The position numbers and the translations under genes are program-made. This document shows, piece by piece, positions 47,590 through 57,492 of a DNA stretch of 64,000 bases (position 1 is the first letter of the stretch; every line of letters begins with the position of its first letter). The notes under the pieces were generated by a model that saw only the letters and a list, made by a program, of their open reading frames with translations, ran no database searches and was not told the origin of the DNA. Source of the stretch: Juglans regia. Lineage: Eukaryota; Streptophyta; Magnoliopsida; Fagales; Juglandaceae. The DNA lies in NCBI RefSeq assembly GCF_001411555.2, contig NC_049913.1:62001-126000 (forward strand). The letters run 5' to 3'.

Positions 47590-48449
47590 TATTTCTCGAG
47601 GAAGTAGGTATCACACAATTGATCAAAAACTTTATAGGAAAACACAAAATAGTGGTGTTCTTATCGAAGAGAGTCATGGTGGAGACAATATTGATTTCTA
47701 TGGAGTTATCGTAGATATAATTAGAATGAGATATGTGGGGAAGCTTATGGTTTATATATTTAAGTGTAACTGGTGGGATTTAAGCAATCCTCGAATGGGA
47801 AAATGTCATGATGAATATTTTCTGAGTATTAATACATAAAAAAAATGGTATGAAAATTATTCTTTTATTTTGGCTTCCCAAGAATCTTAAGTGTTCTATT
47901 TAGACGATCCTCAGTTAGGAAATCAATGGCAAGTAGTATAAAAGTTTTCTCCTAAAAATATTTATGACGTTATCCCTAAGGCAGAGGGACAAGAAGAAGA
48001 AAAAAATGATCCCTCTGCTCAAAAAGCATACCAAGAGAGTCAACATGCATTTAACTTATGGAAAATGCTACTCTTACCGCTTATTTCTACCGCTCTATTC
48101 TACCGCTATAATTTTTTATTTTTTTTAATTTATTTTTTACTTAATGATTAAGGAAGTGTTTTTTAATAATATTATATTTTTTATTTTTTTAAAAAATATT
48201 TAAAAGTATTAAAAAATACATTAAAAAAAAATTGCCTAACGGTAGCTCCCAGCGGGAGCTGGGAGCAGTGGACGTAGCACGTCCCTTAACTTATTTGTGA
48301 ATTTGAGCCAGTATGAGATGATCCCATTACATAGGGAAGATATTGAGGCTGAAATAGTTGAGGCGATAATTGATCAAAGTGTTGAGTCATCTAAAGTATC
48401 TACAGATGATGAGAGCGAATCTATAAATGAAACTGATACAGATGATTGA
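47590..48449 (+). pseudogene. CACTA transposase C-terminal part (DUF4216-like)
   Basis: Translation gives RYHTIDQKLYRKTQNSGVLI, IDFYGVIVDIIRMRYVGK, FKCNWWDLSNPRMGK and DEYFLSINT. After a gap with stops it continues VFYLDDPQLGNQWQVV and IYDVIPKAEGQ. These are the KTQNSG, YYG, FKCDWW and VFYL signatures of the DUF4216 domain at the end of plant TNP2-like transposases. A 226-bp MITE (48060-48285) interrupts the acidic tail, which ends at TGA 48447-48449. The catalytic N-terminal part is absent upstream. Confidence 0.78.
48060..48285. mobile_element. Mutator-like MITE
   Basis: A 226-bp AT-rich insertion flanked by a perfect 9-bp duplication TTAACTTAT (48051-48059 and 48286-48294), the length typical of Mutator-like elements. 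The ends GGAAAATGCTAC and GTAGCACGTCCC are imperfect inverted repeats. Removing the element plus one duplication restores the transposase tail frame (QHAFNLFVNLSQYEM). Confidence 0.75.
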
Positions 48450-48486
48450 CCGATTTTGTGTTCACATTATACATTATATCGCAATT

Positions 48487-50065
48487 ATGCCACCAAAGAG
48501 GAAGGAAGTTCGCATCTCATATCCACATGTTCCTAGCTCTTCGTCTGACTCACCATTAGAGACTAACTCTACGAAATAAGGTAAATAGTTAATACTCATT
48601 TTTTAAATTAAGATATATGATAATTGATACGAGGTAAATAACTAATATTATTTTATAGAGATAACAGTACAATCTCGTCAAGGATGAGGCACTACTAGAG
48701 GCGTGACGTTAGAGAAATATCGTAAAGTAGGTAAGATTAAGGTTAACATTCCTGACGAACATACCGGAGGTTAGGGACAACAAGCAGCTTGGCTTACATC
48801 GCATGTGGGTGCTCTTACACTGACTTATGCACTTTTGGCTACGAGTTCATGGCATAAAGTCCCGCAAGATGTGAAAGAGCTTATAAAGAAACATTGTTTG
48901 GTACATAATATTTAAATAAAAAATTTATATTGATATTATTTAATATTCTAAATGATAATACTTTTCTTTGTATACTTTTTTAAGGATGATTTCGAACTAA
49001 ATTTTGGTCAGAGAAAAGAGCGTAGGACTGTCAAAGAGCTTATGTGTAATGCATTCTGCAAGTATAAGACGAGATGTCACTAACATTACAAGAAGTACGA
49101 GAATAAGGAAGATGCACGTCAGCATCCTTTTCAGGATGTCCGACCTGAAAAATGGGAAAAAATTTGCGACATGTTTGTTGATCCATCATATAAGGTAAAT
49201 TAAATGAATTCTTTATGTGTCATATTTGTAATTTTCACTTACTAACTTTTACAACTTCTATGCAGGAGCGAAGTTCTATAAACAAAACGAATAGATCGAA
49301 GTTGAATATTCATCATCATACAGGCTCAAGATCTTTCCATCGCATCTCTCAGAAATTGGTAATGTACTTTTTTTCTATTCTATATAATTTTTTTTTAATA
49401 TTGACTTTATATCTTAACAATATCTCTTGTAGAAAGAGTCAAACATCAATTATGATCTGACAAAATTATATGCTGCATCACATACTAATAGTAATGAAGA
49501 GTGGACTCATCCCGATGCTCGTGAGAATTATATAAGTATTATAATTTCTTTTAATTAAACATATTTAAATTATTGTGTCATTATTAATTTTATATGTTGT
49601 GTGTAGGATAAAATGGTTGCCCTCCGTGCTGAAACTGCATCATATCATAATTCATCACTAAGTGATGTTGAAATTTTTACACAAGTTCTGGGTCAACATT
49701 CAGGATATTTGAGGGGTTTGGGTCGCTGTATAAAGTCTTCATGCTTTTCATCAACGTCAAAAACTACTGTCGTTGCGTTAGATAATGCAAATTCTAGAAA
49801 CGAAGAATTGATTGCAAAACAGTATGAGTTAGAGGCTCAATTGACAAAACAAGCAGACATAAAGATGGGCATAAAACAACAAGAAGATCAACAAAGAGAG
49901 ATGCAACTCCAAATGCAAGAACAACAAAGACAGATGCAGCTTCAAATGCAGATGCTTATGCAACAATTCAGGCCTCCAAATAATTTATTTTCGTTAGAAG
50001 TGTTTTACGTATTGAACAATTATATATCATGTACTGATAATTTTATTAGTATTTTATTTATTTAG
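48487..50065 (+). pseudogene. CACTA second gene, Ptta/En/Spm transposase-like, multi-exon
   Basis: It starts MPPKRKEVRISYPHVPSSSS at 48487. Exon-like pieces follow at about 48660-48900 (TLEKYRKVGKIKVNIPDEHT, SSWHKVPQDVKELIKKHCL), 48985-49195 (KEDARQHPFQDVRPEKWEKI, MFVDPSYK), 49266-49360, 49433-49530 and 49608-49990 (DVEIFTQVLGQHSGYLRGLG). It ends in a glutamine/methionine-rich coiled coil. The W..VP...K..I and W..IC..F.D..Y patterns are those of the plant Ptta/En/Spm transposase family (I believe PF03004, Transposase_24). Several in-frame stops show it is dead. Confidence 0.75.
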
Positions 50066-50685
50066 TTCTGACTTTTAGATTAGTTTTATTTATATTGAAC
50101 AATTTGTAATGTATTTTTGAAATATAAATATCTATTTGGTAAATTAATATTGTCCATGAAAATAATAACCGTTCAAACTCTCATCAAACGTTCGAACATA
50201 TATAAATCGGACACAACCCTTCGAACATCACAAGTTAGAGTTCAAATGGTAAAAAATTTGCGCGCCGTTCGAACGAGTTCGAACAGGCAATTCACTATTT
50301 ACGTTCGATCATCAACTTGTTTGTTCGAACGTTTCTTCATGTGTATTTGGTCGAACGGACTGGTATCAATCGACCGGCCATGAAGTAATCGTTCGAACAG
50401 AAATATTGTTCGAACATTATTATGCCGTTTGAATGACTTTTCGAGATGAATTTAAATCATCCCAGAAAAAAAAAAAATGTTCAAACATGATCGAACGGTC
50501 CAGCTTAATTTCATTCTAAAATATATTTTTTGAGACAAATTTGTGATTTTCGTCTCAAAATACCTTTTGGGACAGTTTTATCAGGACGACCTTGGGACAT
50601 TTTTTTATCCCAAAATATTTTGAGATGAAATTCCAGTCTTTTAGGATGAAACTTTTCTTTCCAAAAGACCTTATTTGTTGTAATC

Positions 50686-50871
50686 ATTACTGCCCCATGA
50701 TAAGGGGAAGTTCAAGATATCACACTTCTTTAGATACAGCATGCTAAGAAGTTTTACTCGATAGGACTATCTCTGAACAAAGTAATTTTGACTCCTTGGA
50801 GAATTTCTTTCCTTTTCTTTTTTCCAACAAGGCAAGGCAACATTAGAGAGTTTCATGAAGTTTGGATAGTT
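50686..50871. other. Spacer between the CACTA complex and the copia element
   Basis: Short AT-rich spacer ending in the copia target duplication. Nothing recognised. Confidence 0.5.
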
Positions 50872-50876
50872 GTTAG

Positions 50877-51129
50877 TAAAAAAGTATGAAAAACAGATTG
50901 TATAAAAAATGTTTTCCTTAATAATTCAAATGAGGATCAATGTCTATTATTTATAGAAGTGTTGGTACGTGTGAATCTGTTACAGAAGTTTATCTGAAAG
51001 TGTACAAGAGTTATTGTCTCTTAGATTTTCTCCTTGATCTTATCTTCACGTTGGCTGTCATCTGGATGTGATTTGTTATTTTTGTTTCCTTTTGCTTTAT
51101 CTGACTGTTGAGTTTGTATTGATCCATTA
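50877..51129 (-). repeat. Copia 3' LTR
   Basis: 253 bp, closely matching the 5' LTR at 55958-56232. It lacks a tandemly duplicated segment of about 21 bp (around GAAAGTGTACAA) present in the other LTR. Confidence 0.9.
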
Positions 51130-53626
51130 CGCCCCCTCAATCGCAATGGGAGCTCGTGGACATTGAGATTGTCACGGAGGAAGCAAAATCTTGAAGTGGA
51201 AAGAGCTTTGGTGAAGGAGTCAACAACTTGATCTTTATTAGAAATAAATCGAACATGTAGTAGGCATTGTGCAACTTGGTCACGAACAAAGTGAATGTCA
51301 AGTTCTATATGCTTTGTGCGGGCATGATAGAGGGGGTTGGCCGTCAGGTATGTGGCACCAACATTATCGCACTAGAGTATTGGCGTGTTAGTGACTGAGA
51401 TTCCAAGTTCAGTGAGAAGAGATCTGAGCCAAATAACCTCGACATCTGTATTTGCAACTGCATGATATTCTGCTTCTGTGCTAGAATGGGATACTGTGGG
51501 CTACTTGTGGAAGCTAAGGGTGTAACCGGTCCGGTCCGGTCCGGTCCGATTTTGGACAAAATTTAGGACCGAACCGGTATGTACCAGTTTTGCACTTTTC
51601 AAAACCGATTACGTCCCGATTACCCTCCTAAACCGGTTTTATCGGTTTCCGGTCCGGTCCGATCCGATTTTTCAATTTTTTTTAAATGTGAAAAATATAT
51701 AATAAAGTATTACTTCTTATGATAAAATGTTATTAATAATTTAAAATATATTTTATGTTTAAAGCATATGATCAATTAAATTTTCATCTTTAAGATTAAA
51801 CTTTTATTTGATAAATTATAACAACATTATCTTATATATAATTATATTAATAATACATGATCAAACAAATTACAAATGTTCATATTTAAAATTAACATTT
51901 TATGTTATAATTTATAAATTATAATATGAAATTATTTCATATATGATATATAATTATATATTATATATATTATATAAATAAATATTTTGTATAATATATA
52001 AAATTAATTTATCTATTTTTTTTCCAACCAGTCCAGTTCGATCCCGGAAACTACGGAACCGAAACCGGACCGGATCTGGCTGGTTTTCATAAAATAGGAA
52101 CCGGTTCCGGACCGGACTGGTTCAAAACCGGACCAATCGGTCCAGTTCATTCTGGTCCGATTTTCCAGTTTCCCGGTTTAAATTTACACCCATAGTGGGA
52201 GTTCCATGATATCAGGTCAGAGTGAGGTATACACAATACCCACTGACTGATCTTCGGTTATCGGAGTAGCCTGCCCAGTCTGCGTCTGAAAATGCATGTA
52301 TATTAGTGGAGGAGTTGCAGTAGATGAGGATGTCATGGTGGATGGTTTGCTAAAGGTAACAGAAAATTCTCTTCACTGCAGTCTAGTGTTCTTTAGTTGG
52401 GCAGTTCATGTGTTGGCATACTTTGCTCACAACAAAGACTAAATCTGGTCTGGTGAATGATAAATATTGTAATGAGCCAACTATGTTGCAATAGAGGGTT
52501 GGATCATTGAAGGGGTCTCCTTTAAAGAGTGACAAGTTAACCGTTGTCGACATGGGAGAGTTGACTGGCTTTGCATGGAGCATATTCGTTTTCTTCAATA
52601 AATCAAATATATACTTTTGTTGGGAGAGAAAAAGGCTGCATGCATCAGGTAGGGCCTCAATGCCTAGAAAATAATGGAGTGTGGAAAGATCATTGAGTGC
52701 AAAATCTTCCTGAAGATTGAAAATAATAGATTGAGGAAAGGAGATGTGAGGCCCAGTGATGATGATGTCATCAACATAAATGAGTAAGAAAATGACTTTA
52801 TTTTGTGACTTGAATATAAATAGTGAAATGTTAGCCTTTGAGTCAGTGAAGCCCATTTCTAAAAGTTTAGTGCTGAGTCTTGAGAACCAGGCCGTGGAGC
52901 CTGTTTAAACCCATAGAGAGACTTGCGAAGATGACAAATACAGTTGGGGCAAGATGTGTCGGAGTAGCCAAGAGGTTGAGTCATGTGAACATCCTCTTGT
53001 AGGTTGTCATATAAAAATGCGTTCTTGACATCAAGTTGCCTGATGGGCTAATTTTGAGAGTCTGCAAAAGAAAGCATTGTTCGAATAGTTGTTGGTTTTA
53101 CCACTGGGCTAAAAGTGTCTTCATAGTCAATGCCTAGTAACTGATGAAAACCCTTTGCGACAAGTTGGGCTTTGTAGCATTCGATGGAACCATCTACTCG
53201 TTTCTTGATGCGGTAGACCCACTTGCAGCCCACTAGGTTCATGTTGGGCTTGGGAGGAACTAAGACCCATGTGCCATTGTCAAGTAGTGCACGAAATTCT
53301 TCTGTCATTGCCTCTCTCCGGGTTGGGCTTGTAGATGCAATGGAAAAGGATGTAGGTTTAGTTTCTTGGGCCTTAGTGGAAGTTAAAAGGGCCAGTGGAG
53401 TAGGAATCATATCAGGAGATAGGTGTTTGGGCTTGTGTATGTGATTTTTGGCTCGGGTTACCATTAGGTGTAGGTTTTGAGGTGTGGATATGGGCTCAGG
53501 CCTTGATTGTTGGTTGGGACTTAGAAGAGGCTCAACATATGATGGAGATGGAGATTTGGCTGAGGACTGAGGGTCTCTGAGTGAGGTAGTGGTAGGGTGG
53601 GGAAGACATAGAGAGGATGGTAACAT
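51130..53626 (-). pseudogene. Copia reverse transcriptase and RNase H
   Basis: Minus-strand frames give the RT entry block (WVLVPPKPNMNLVGCKWVYR, 53260-53210), GFHQLLGIDYEDTFSPVVKP, the catalytic LIYVDDIIITG (about 52790-52750), QKYIFDLLKKTNML and SLQYLSFTRPDLVFVVSKVC. The RNase H part has [31 protein letters not shown] and, after the nested hAT, ARTKHIELDIHFVRDQV. A TAG at 53051-53049 and others break the frame. Confidence 0.88.
51516..52195. mobile_element. hAT-like non-autonomous element nested in copia RNase H
   Basis: 680 bp with ends AAGGGTGTAA and TTACACCC(ATAG) in inverted relation. The subterminal regions are packed with CGGTCCGGTC units on one side and GGACCGGACTGG-type units on the other. 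The flanks TGGAAGCT (51508-51515) and TGGGAGTT (52196-52203) match at 6 of 8 positions. Joining them restores the conserved RNase H frame ([17 protein letters not shown]). The middle is AT-rich and non-coding. Confidence 0.7.
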
Positions 53627-54690
53627 GGTGAGGGGGGAGGTTCTATCTGACGAGGAGGTGGAGAGGTTAAACGGGAATCATGATTCGTCAAAGATCACAT
53701 GACGTGAGATGTAGATGCGACCGGAGGAGAGCTGTAGGTAGCGATAGCCCCTATGATTTGAGTTGTAACCAAGAAAAACACAAATCTCATATATGCAATC
53801 CATTTTATAAGAGTGATAAGGGCGGAGGTAGGGCCAGCAAGCACACCCAAAGGTGCGCAAGAATTTGTAGTCCTGGACCTGTTTGAATAAAAGCTCGAGA
53901 GGGTATTTTTGATATGTAACTGGGGAAAGAATGCGATTGACGAGATAAGTGGTTGTAGTGAAGGCATCATCCTAATACTAGTGTGTAACAGAAGTAGTGG
54001 CCATGAGACTGAGGTCGATCTCGACAATGTGTCGATGGCGACACTCAACAGAGCCATTTTTCTCGTGGGTATAAGAGCATGATATACAGTGAGTGATACC
54101 AGAGGTGAGAAAGTGAGATCATAAGGCCTGAAATTCTCCTCCATAGTCCGATTGGGCACTCTTTAGTTTGCATTGGAAGTATCTCTCAACTTGGGTTTGG
54201 AAGTTGATGAAGGTACGTGCAACTTGTGCTTTCGAATCAATAGGAAACAACCATATGAATTTAGAAAAATCATCAATAATGCTTAAGTAATATTTATTTC
54301 CATAAACGGATTTTGTGGGTGAAGGACCACATACATCAATGAATACTAGCTCAAATGGACTAGATGAAATAGAAGTAGACAAATGGAAAGGTAATTTATG
54401 ACTTTTCCCTAGTTGACATGCATGACAAACTGATAAAGTTTTATTTTTGGTGACTGCAAGAGGATGTTTGGAAATAATGGCTTAAACTGTGTGTAAGGCA
54501 GGGTGCCCAAGGCGAGCATGCCACTGTGGAACCAAGACTCTTTCGCCAATGTATGAAATTGGGTTGGTGGAGGAAGGTGATAAAGTGTGCAGAGGATAGA
54601 GGTCGTTGTTACTGGGACCTTGGAGAAGGATAGCGCCCGAGGATGGATCCTAAACACAGAAAAAGGAAGGGTGAAACTCAAAATAGACAT
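53627..54690 (-). pseudogene. Copia integrase region
   Basis: Minus-strand translation shows a GAG-pre-integrase-like stretch (54690-54409). The integrase core follows: FELVFIDVCGPSPTKSVYGN, YYLSIIDDFSKFIWLFPI and SAQSDYGGEFQAL, with two catalytic acidic residues in the usual positions. Downstream are TYLVNRILS-like and FGCACWPYLRPY segments. Frameshifts lie near 54120 and 53860. Confidence 0.85.
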
Positions 54691-55921
54691 TGTTATCTTT
54701 TGTGAATTGATAAACAGAAAGTAGATTCTTTTTTATTTTAGGAGCATGTAAGATGTTATTGAGAAAAAATGATTTTGTAGATGAGTAAAGGGGGAGGAAC
54801 CAGTGTAGATAATACGCAAACGTTGTCCATTTCCAACTTGGACTTTATTAGGACCTGTTTATGGGTCAGCATTGAGGGTTAGGTTGTTGAGATTGGAGGT
54901 AATGTGGGTGGTGGCACCAGTTTCAGGATACCAATTTTGGTCATATTGTGGTGCTATCTGGGAAATGGGAGGTGTTTGAGGATGTGCTACATATGCTCGA
55001 GCAGGTGGTGAGGTTTGGAATTGTTGGTCAAACTTGTGCCAACATGTTGCAGCTGTATGGCCTATTTTTAGCATATTTGACACTGGGGTTTGCTGGAAAA
55101 GGAATTTTGTTGGGCTGAGTAAGTATTGGAGCCACGCCCCTGCCTCTGGAGCGATTGTCAAACTGAGATGCACCATGATTGGTTGATGGAGAACCTCGAT
55201 GGCCACGTCCAATTGAAGAAGTTACAAAGTGAGCTGGGGGTAGATTGAATTAAGAGGAGGTGTTTTGCTGATCAAGGCGAGTTTCATGATTGAGAAGGCG
55301 GCCATATAAGTCATCAAGGGACATGGGATCTAATCGAGTAGTGACAGAGGTGACTAAGGAGTCATAGGATGAGAGAAGACCAGTTAGGAGATAGGATCTA
55401 ATTTCAGAAGTGTTGAGAGGGTGGCCTATGGCAGATAAAATATCAGAGAGATGTTTGACTTTGGTGAAATAATCTGAGATAAACAGAGACCCTTTCTTGA
55501 GAGTAGAGAGTTGGAACCGAGTACTGAGAATATGTGCATAGGAAGTGGAAGAGGACATTTTTTCTAATGTGAGCCAGACATCTCTAGAGTTGGTGCGTCC
55601 AATGACTTGGGTGAGTAGGGATTCATTGAGGGAGGATAGAATGGCACTTAGTATAATCTGATCCTGTTGTGACCAGTGAGAGTATTTGGTATTTGGGATG
55701 TGGATGGAGGAGGTGGGGGAGGAAGGGATAGTGACAAGTTGGCAAGGAAGGGAGCCATCAAGGTAGCCAAAAAGATTTTGCTATAAGAGGTACAGGATTA
55801 GTTGAGCCCGCCATTGAAGATAATTGTCACGAGATAATTTAATAGTGATGAAGTTGGGTGGGAGAGAGAGAATTGGCAGCCGAGGTGAGGAATTACTAGA
55901 GGATGAAAGAGTGGAGGCCAT
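54691..55921 (-). pseudogene. Copia gag
   Basis: The frame starts at an ATG (55921) with MASTLSSSSNSSPRLPILSL and shows the UBN2-type gag pattern: LSRDNYLQWRAQLI, WLTLEKMSSSTSYAHILSTR, GSLFISDYFTKVKHLSDIL and LTGLLSSYDSLVTSVTTRLD. A zinc-knuckle-like IGHTAATCWHKF lies near 55070-55030. A stop near 55780 and others inactivate it. Confidence 0.85.
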
Positions 55922-55957
55922 GGATATATGACGTATGTCTTTGTGGCCTTGATACCA

Positions 55958-56232
55958 TAAAAAAATATGAAAGACAGATTATATAAAAAATGTTTTCCTC
56001 AATAATTCAAATGAGAATCAACGTCTATTATTTATAGAAGTGTTGGTACATGTGAATCTGTTACGAAAGTTTAACTGAAAGTGTACAATAGTTATATGAA
56101 AGTGTACAAGAGTTATTGTCTCCTAGATTTTCTCCTTGATCCTTATCTTCACATTGGTTGTTATCTGGATGTGGTTTGTTATTTTTGTTTCCTTTTGCTT
56201 TATCTGATTATCGAGTTTGTGTTGATCCATTA
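55958..56232 (-). repeat. Copia 5' LTR
   Basis: 275 bp, paired with 50877-51129. It holds the extra tandem copy of the segment containing GAAAGTGTACAA, which explains the length difference. Confidence 0.9.
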
Positions 56233-56388
56233 GTTAGTTTGCCCACTAGACCGAGCATTGTCAATGATCTATGAACACAGTTTCACGCGTCATTTGTCAA
56301 TAATCAAAGTCCTCCTCAACAACATTACCTTCTCTCATTTGTGTTTTTGCAAGTGCACAACACCATTTACTCTAAGGAAAGACCATGT

Positions 56389-57250
56389 TAGGGGTAAGAA
56401 AACTGACTCAACTCTAACTCTAATAAAACGGAGTCGGGGTCGAATTTGTTTTTTAATTTTTCAGTTAGAGCCGGAGTGGAGGTGTCGTTGGACCAACTCC
56501 GACTCCGACTTTGCCCTCCAAATCTGACTCCGATTTCGATATTGTATATATGTTATAAAAATATGTATTTATTTATATATTTGTCATATATACTAGTATA
56601 GATATATAGTTATATAACTATAACTTAGATAGTTAAATTCAATAATATACTAATATGGACTAATTATTATAAAATAATATGCTTATACTAAAGTATAATA
56701 ACATGTAGTTAGACATTAGAAATAAATCTAGTGTAGAAATAAGTTATAAATAAGTCAGACAATAGTATAATATAATAACATATAATATTATAGTATAATA
56801 ACATGTAATTAGACACTATAATATAAATTTAATATAAAAATATGTTAAACATTTGTATAGAAATAAGTCTAATATAAAAAAATTAATAACACAATACTAT
56901 AATATAATAACATGTAATTAGACACTAGAAATAATATGTAATACCATAGTATGATAACATGTAATTAAACATTATTGTATAAGTCTAATATAAAAATAAG
57001 TTAGATATTAGTATAGAAATAAATCAATGATTTAGTTTTAGTTTTTAATTTTTAATTTTTAATTTTTATTTTTTGAAAAAACTAAAATTTGAAAACCCAC
57101 AAAAAATTCTTTTTTTAAAATAGACTAAATATGAATAATAATAAAAATCCCGAAAAAAGCTCAAATCCAACTCCGCTCCAACAAGTTGAAGTCGGAGTCG
57201 GATCAAAGCCTACACAAGTCCAAGTCAGTCCGAGTCGGAGCTCACCCCTA
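56389..57250. mobile_element. hAT-like non-autonomous element
   Basis: 862 bp starting TAGGGGTAAG and ending CTCACCCCTA, the typical hAT end. The flanks GACCATGT (56381-56388) and AACCATGT (57251-57258) match at 7 of 8 positions. Subterminal regions carry repeated GGAGTCGGA / TCCGACTCC words. The AT-rich interior has no transposase. It resembles the elements at 17836 and 51516 in design but not in sequence. Confidence 0.78.
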
Positions 57251-57492
57251 AACCATGTATTTGAACATCCATTATGATCGATTCAAGGCAATTCAGTTCT
57301 GTATTTTGAGTCAAAAAAACAGAAACACGACGCTTGAACAAATGAAATGGCAATATTTTCACCCGTACAAGCCAAATGTGCGTACAGAAATTGTAATCAA
57401 GCGGATAGATTAAAATGGGGGATCAAACTCGTGCCCAATGCAAATTAAAATTGCACTTACGAAGAGACAACTCTCTTGCCAGACAATATCTT

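Larger units (their letters stand above)
44641..50685 (+). mobile_element. Decayed CACTA (En/Spm) transposon complex
   Basis: It contains a DUF4216-type transposase tail, a plant Ptta/En/Spm transposase-like second gene, and a divergent minus-strand ORF. Clusters of TTCGAACG-type palindromes lie at 44700-44850, 46500-46660, 47060-47095 and 50165-50420. The right end at 50685, read inward, is GATTACAACAAATAAGG, a mutated form of the CACTACAACAAA terminus seen at 29224. The left terminus is not intact, so the start is approximate and the region could be two overlapping elements. Confidence 0.78.
50877..56232 (-). mobile_element. Ty1/copia LTR retrotransposon, decayed
   Basis: LTRs at 50877-51129 (3') and 55958-56232 (5') bound a minus-strand gag-pol with gag, integrase, reverse transcriptase and RNase H in copia order. 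The element is flanked by a 5-bp duplication GTTAG (50872-50876, 56233-56237). The primer site next to the 5' LTR reads TGGTATCAAGG, and a purine tract TTGAGGGGGCG precedes the 3' LTR. Read in element orientation the LTRs start TAATGG and end in TTTTTTA, so the ends are TA...TA instead of TG...CA. A hAT-like element sits in the RNase H region. Confidence 0.93.
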
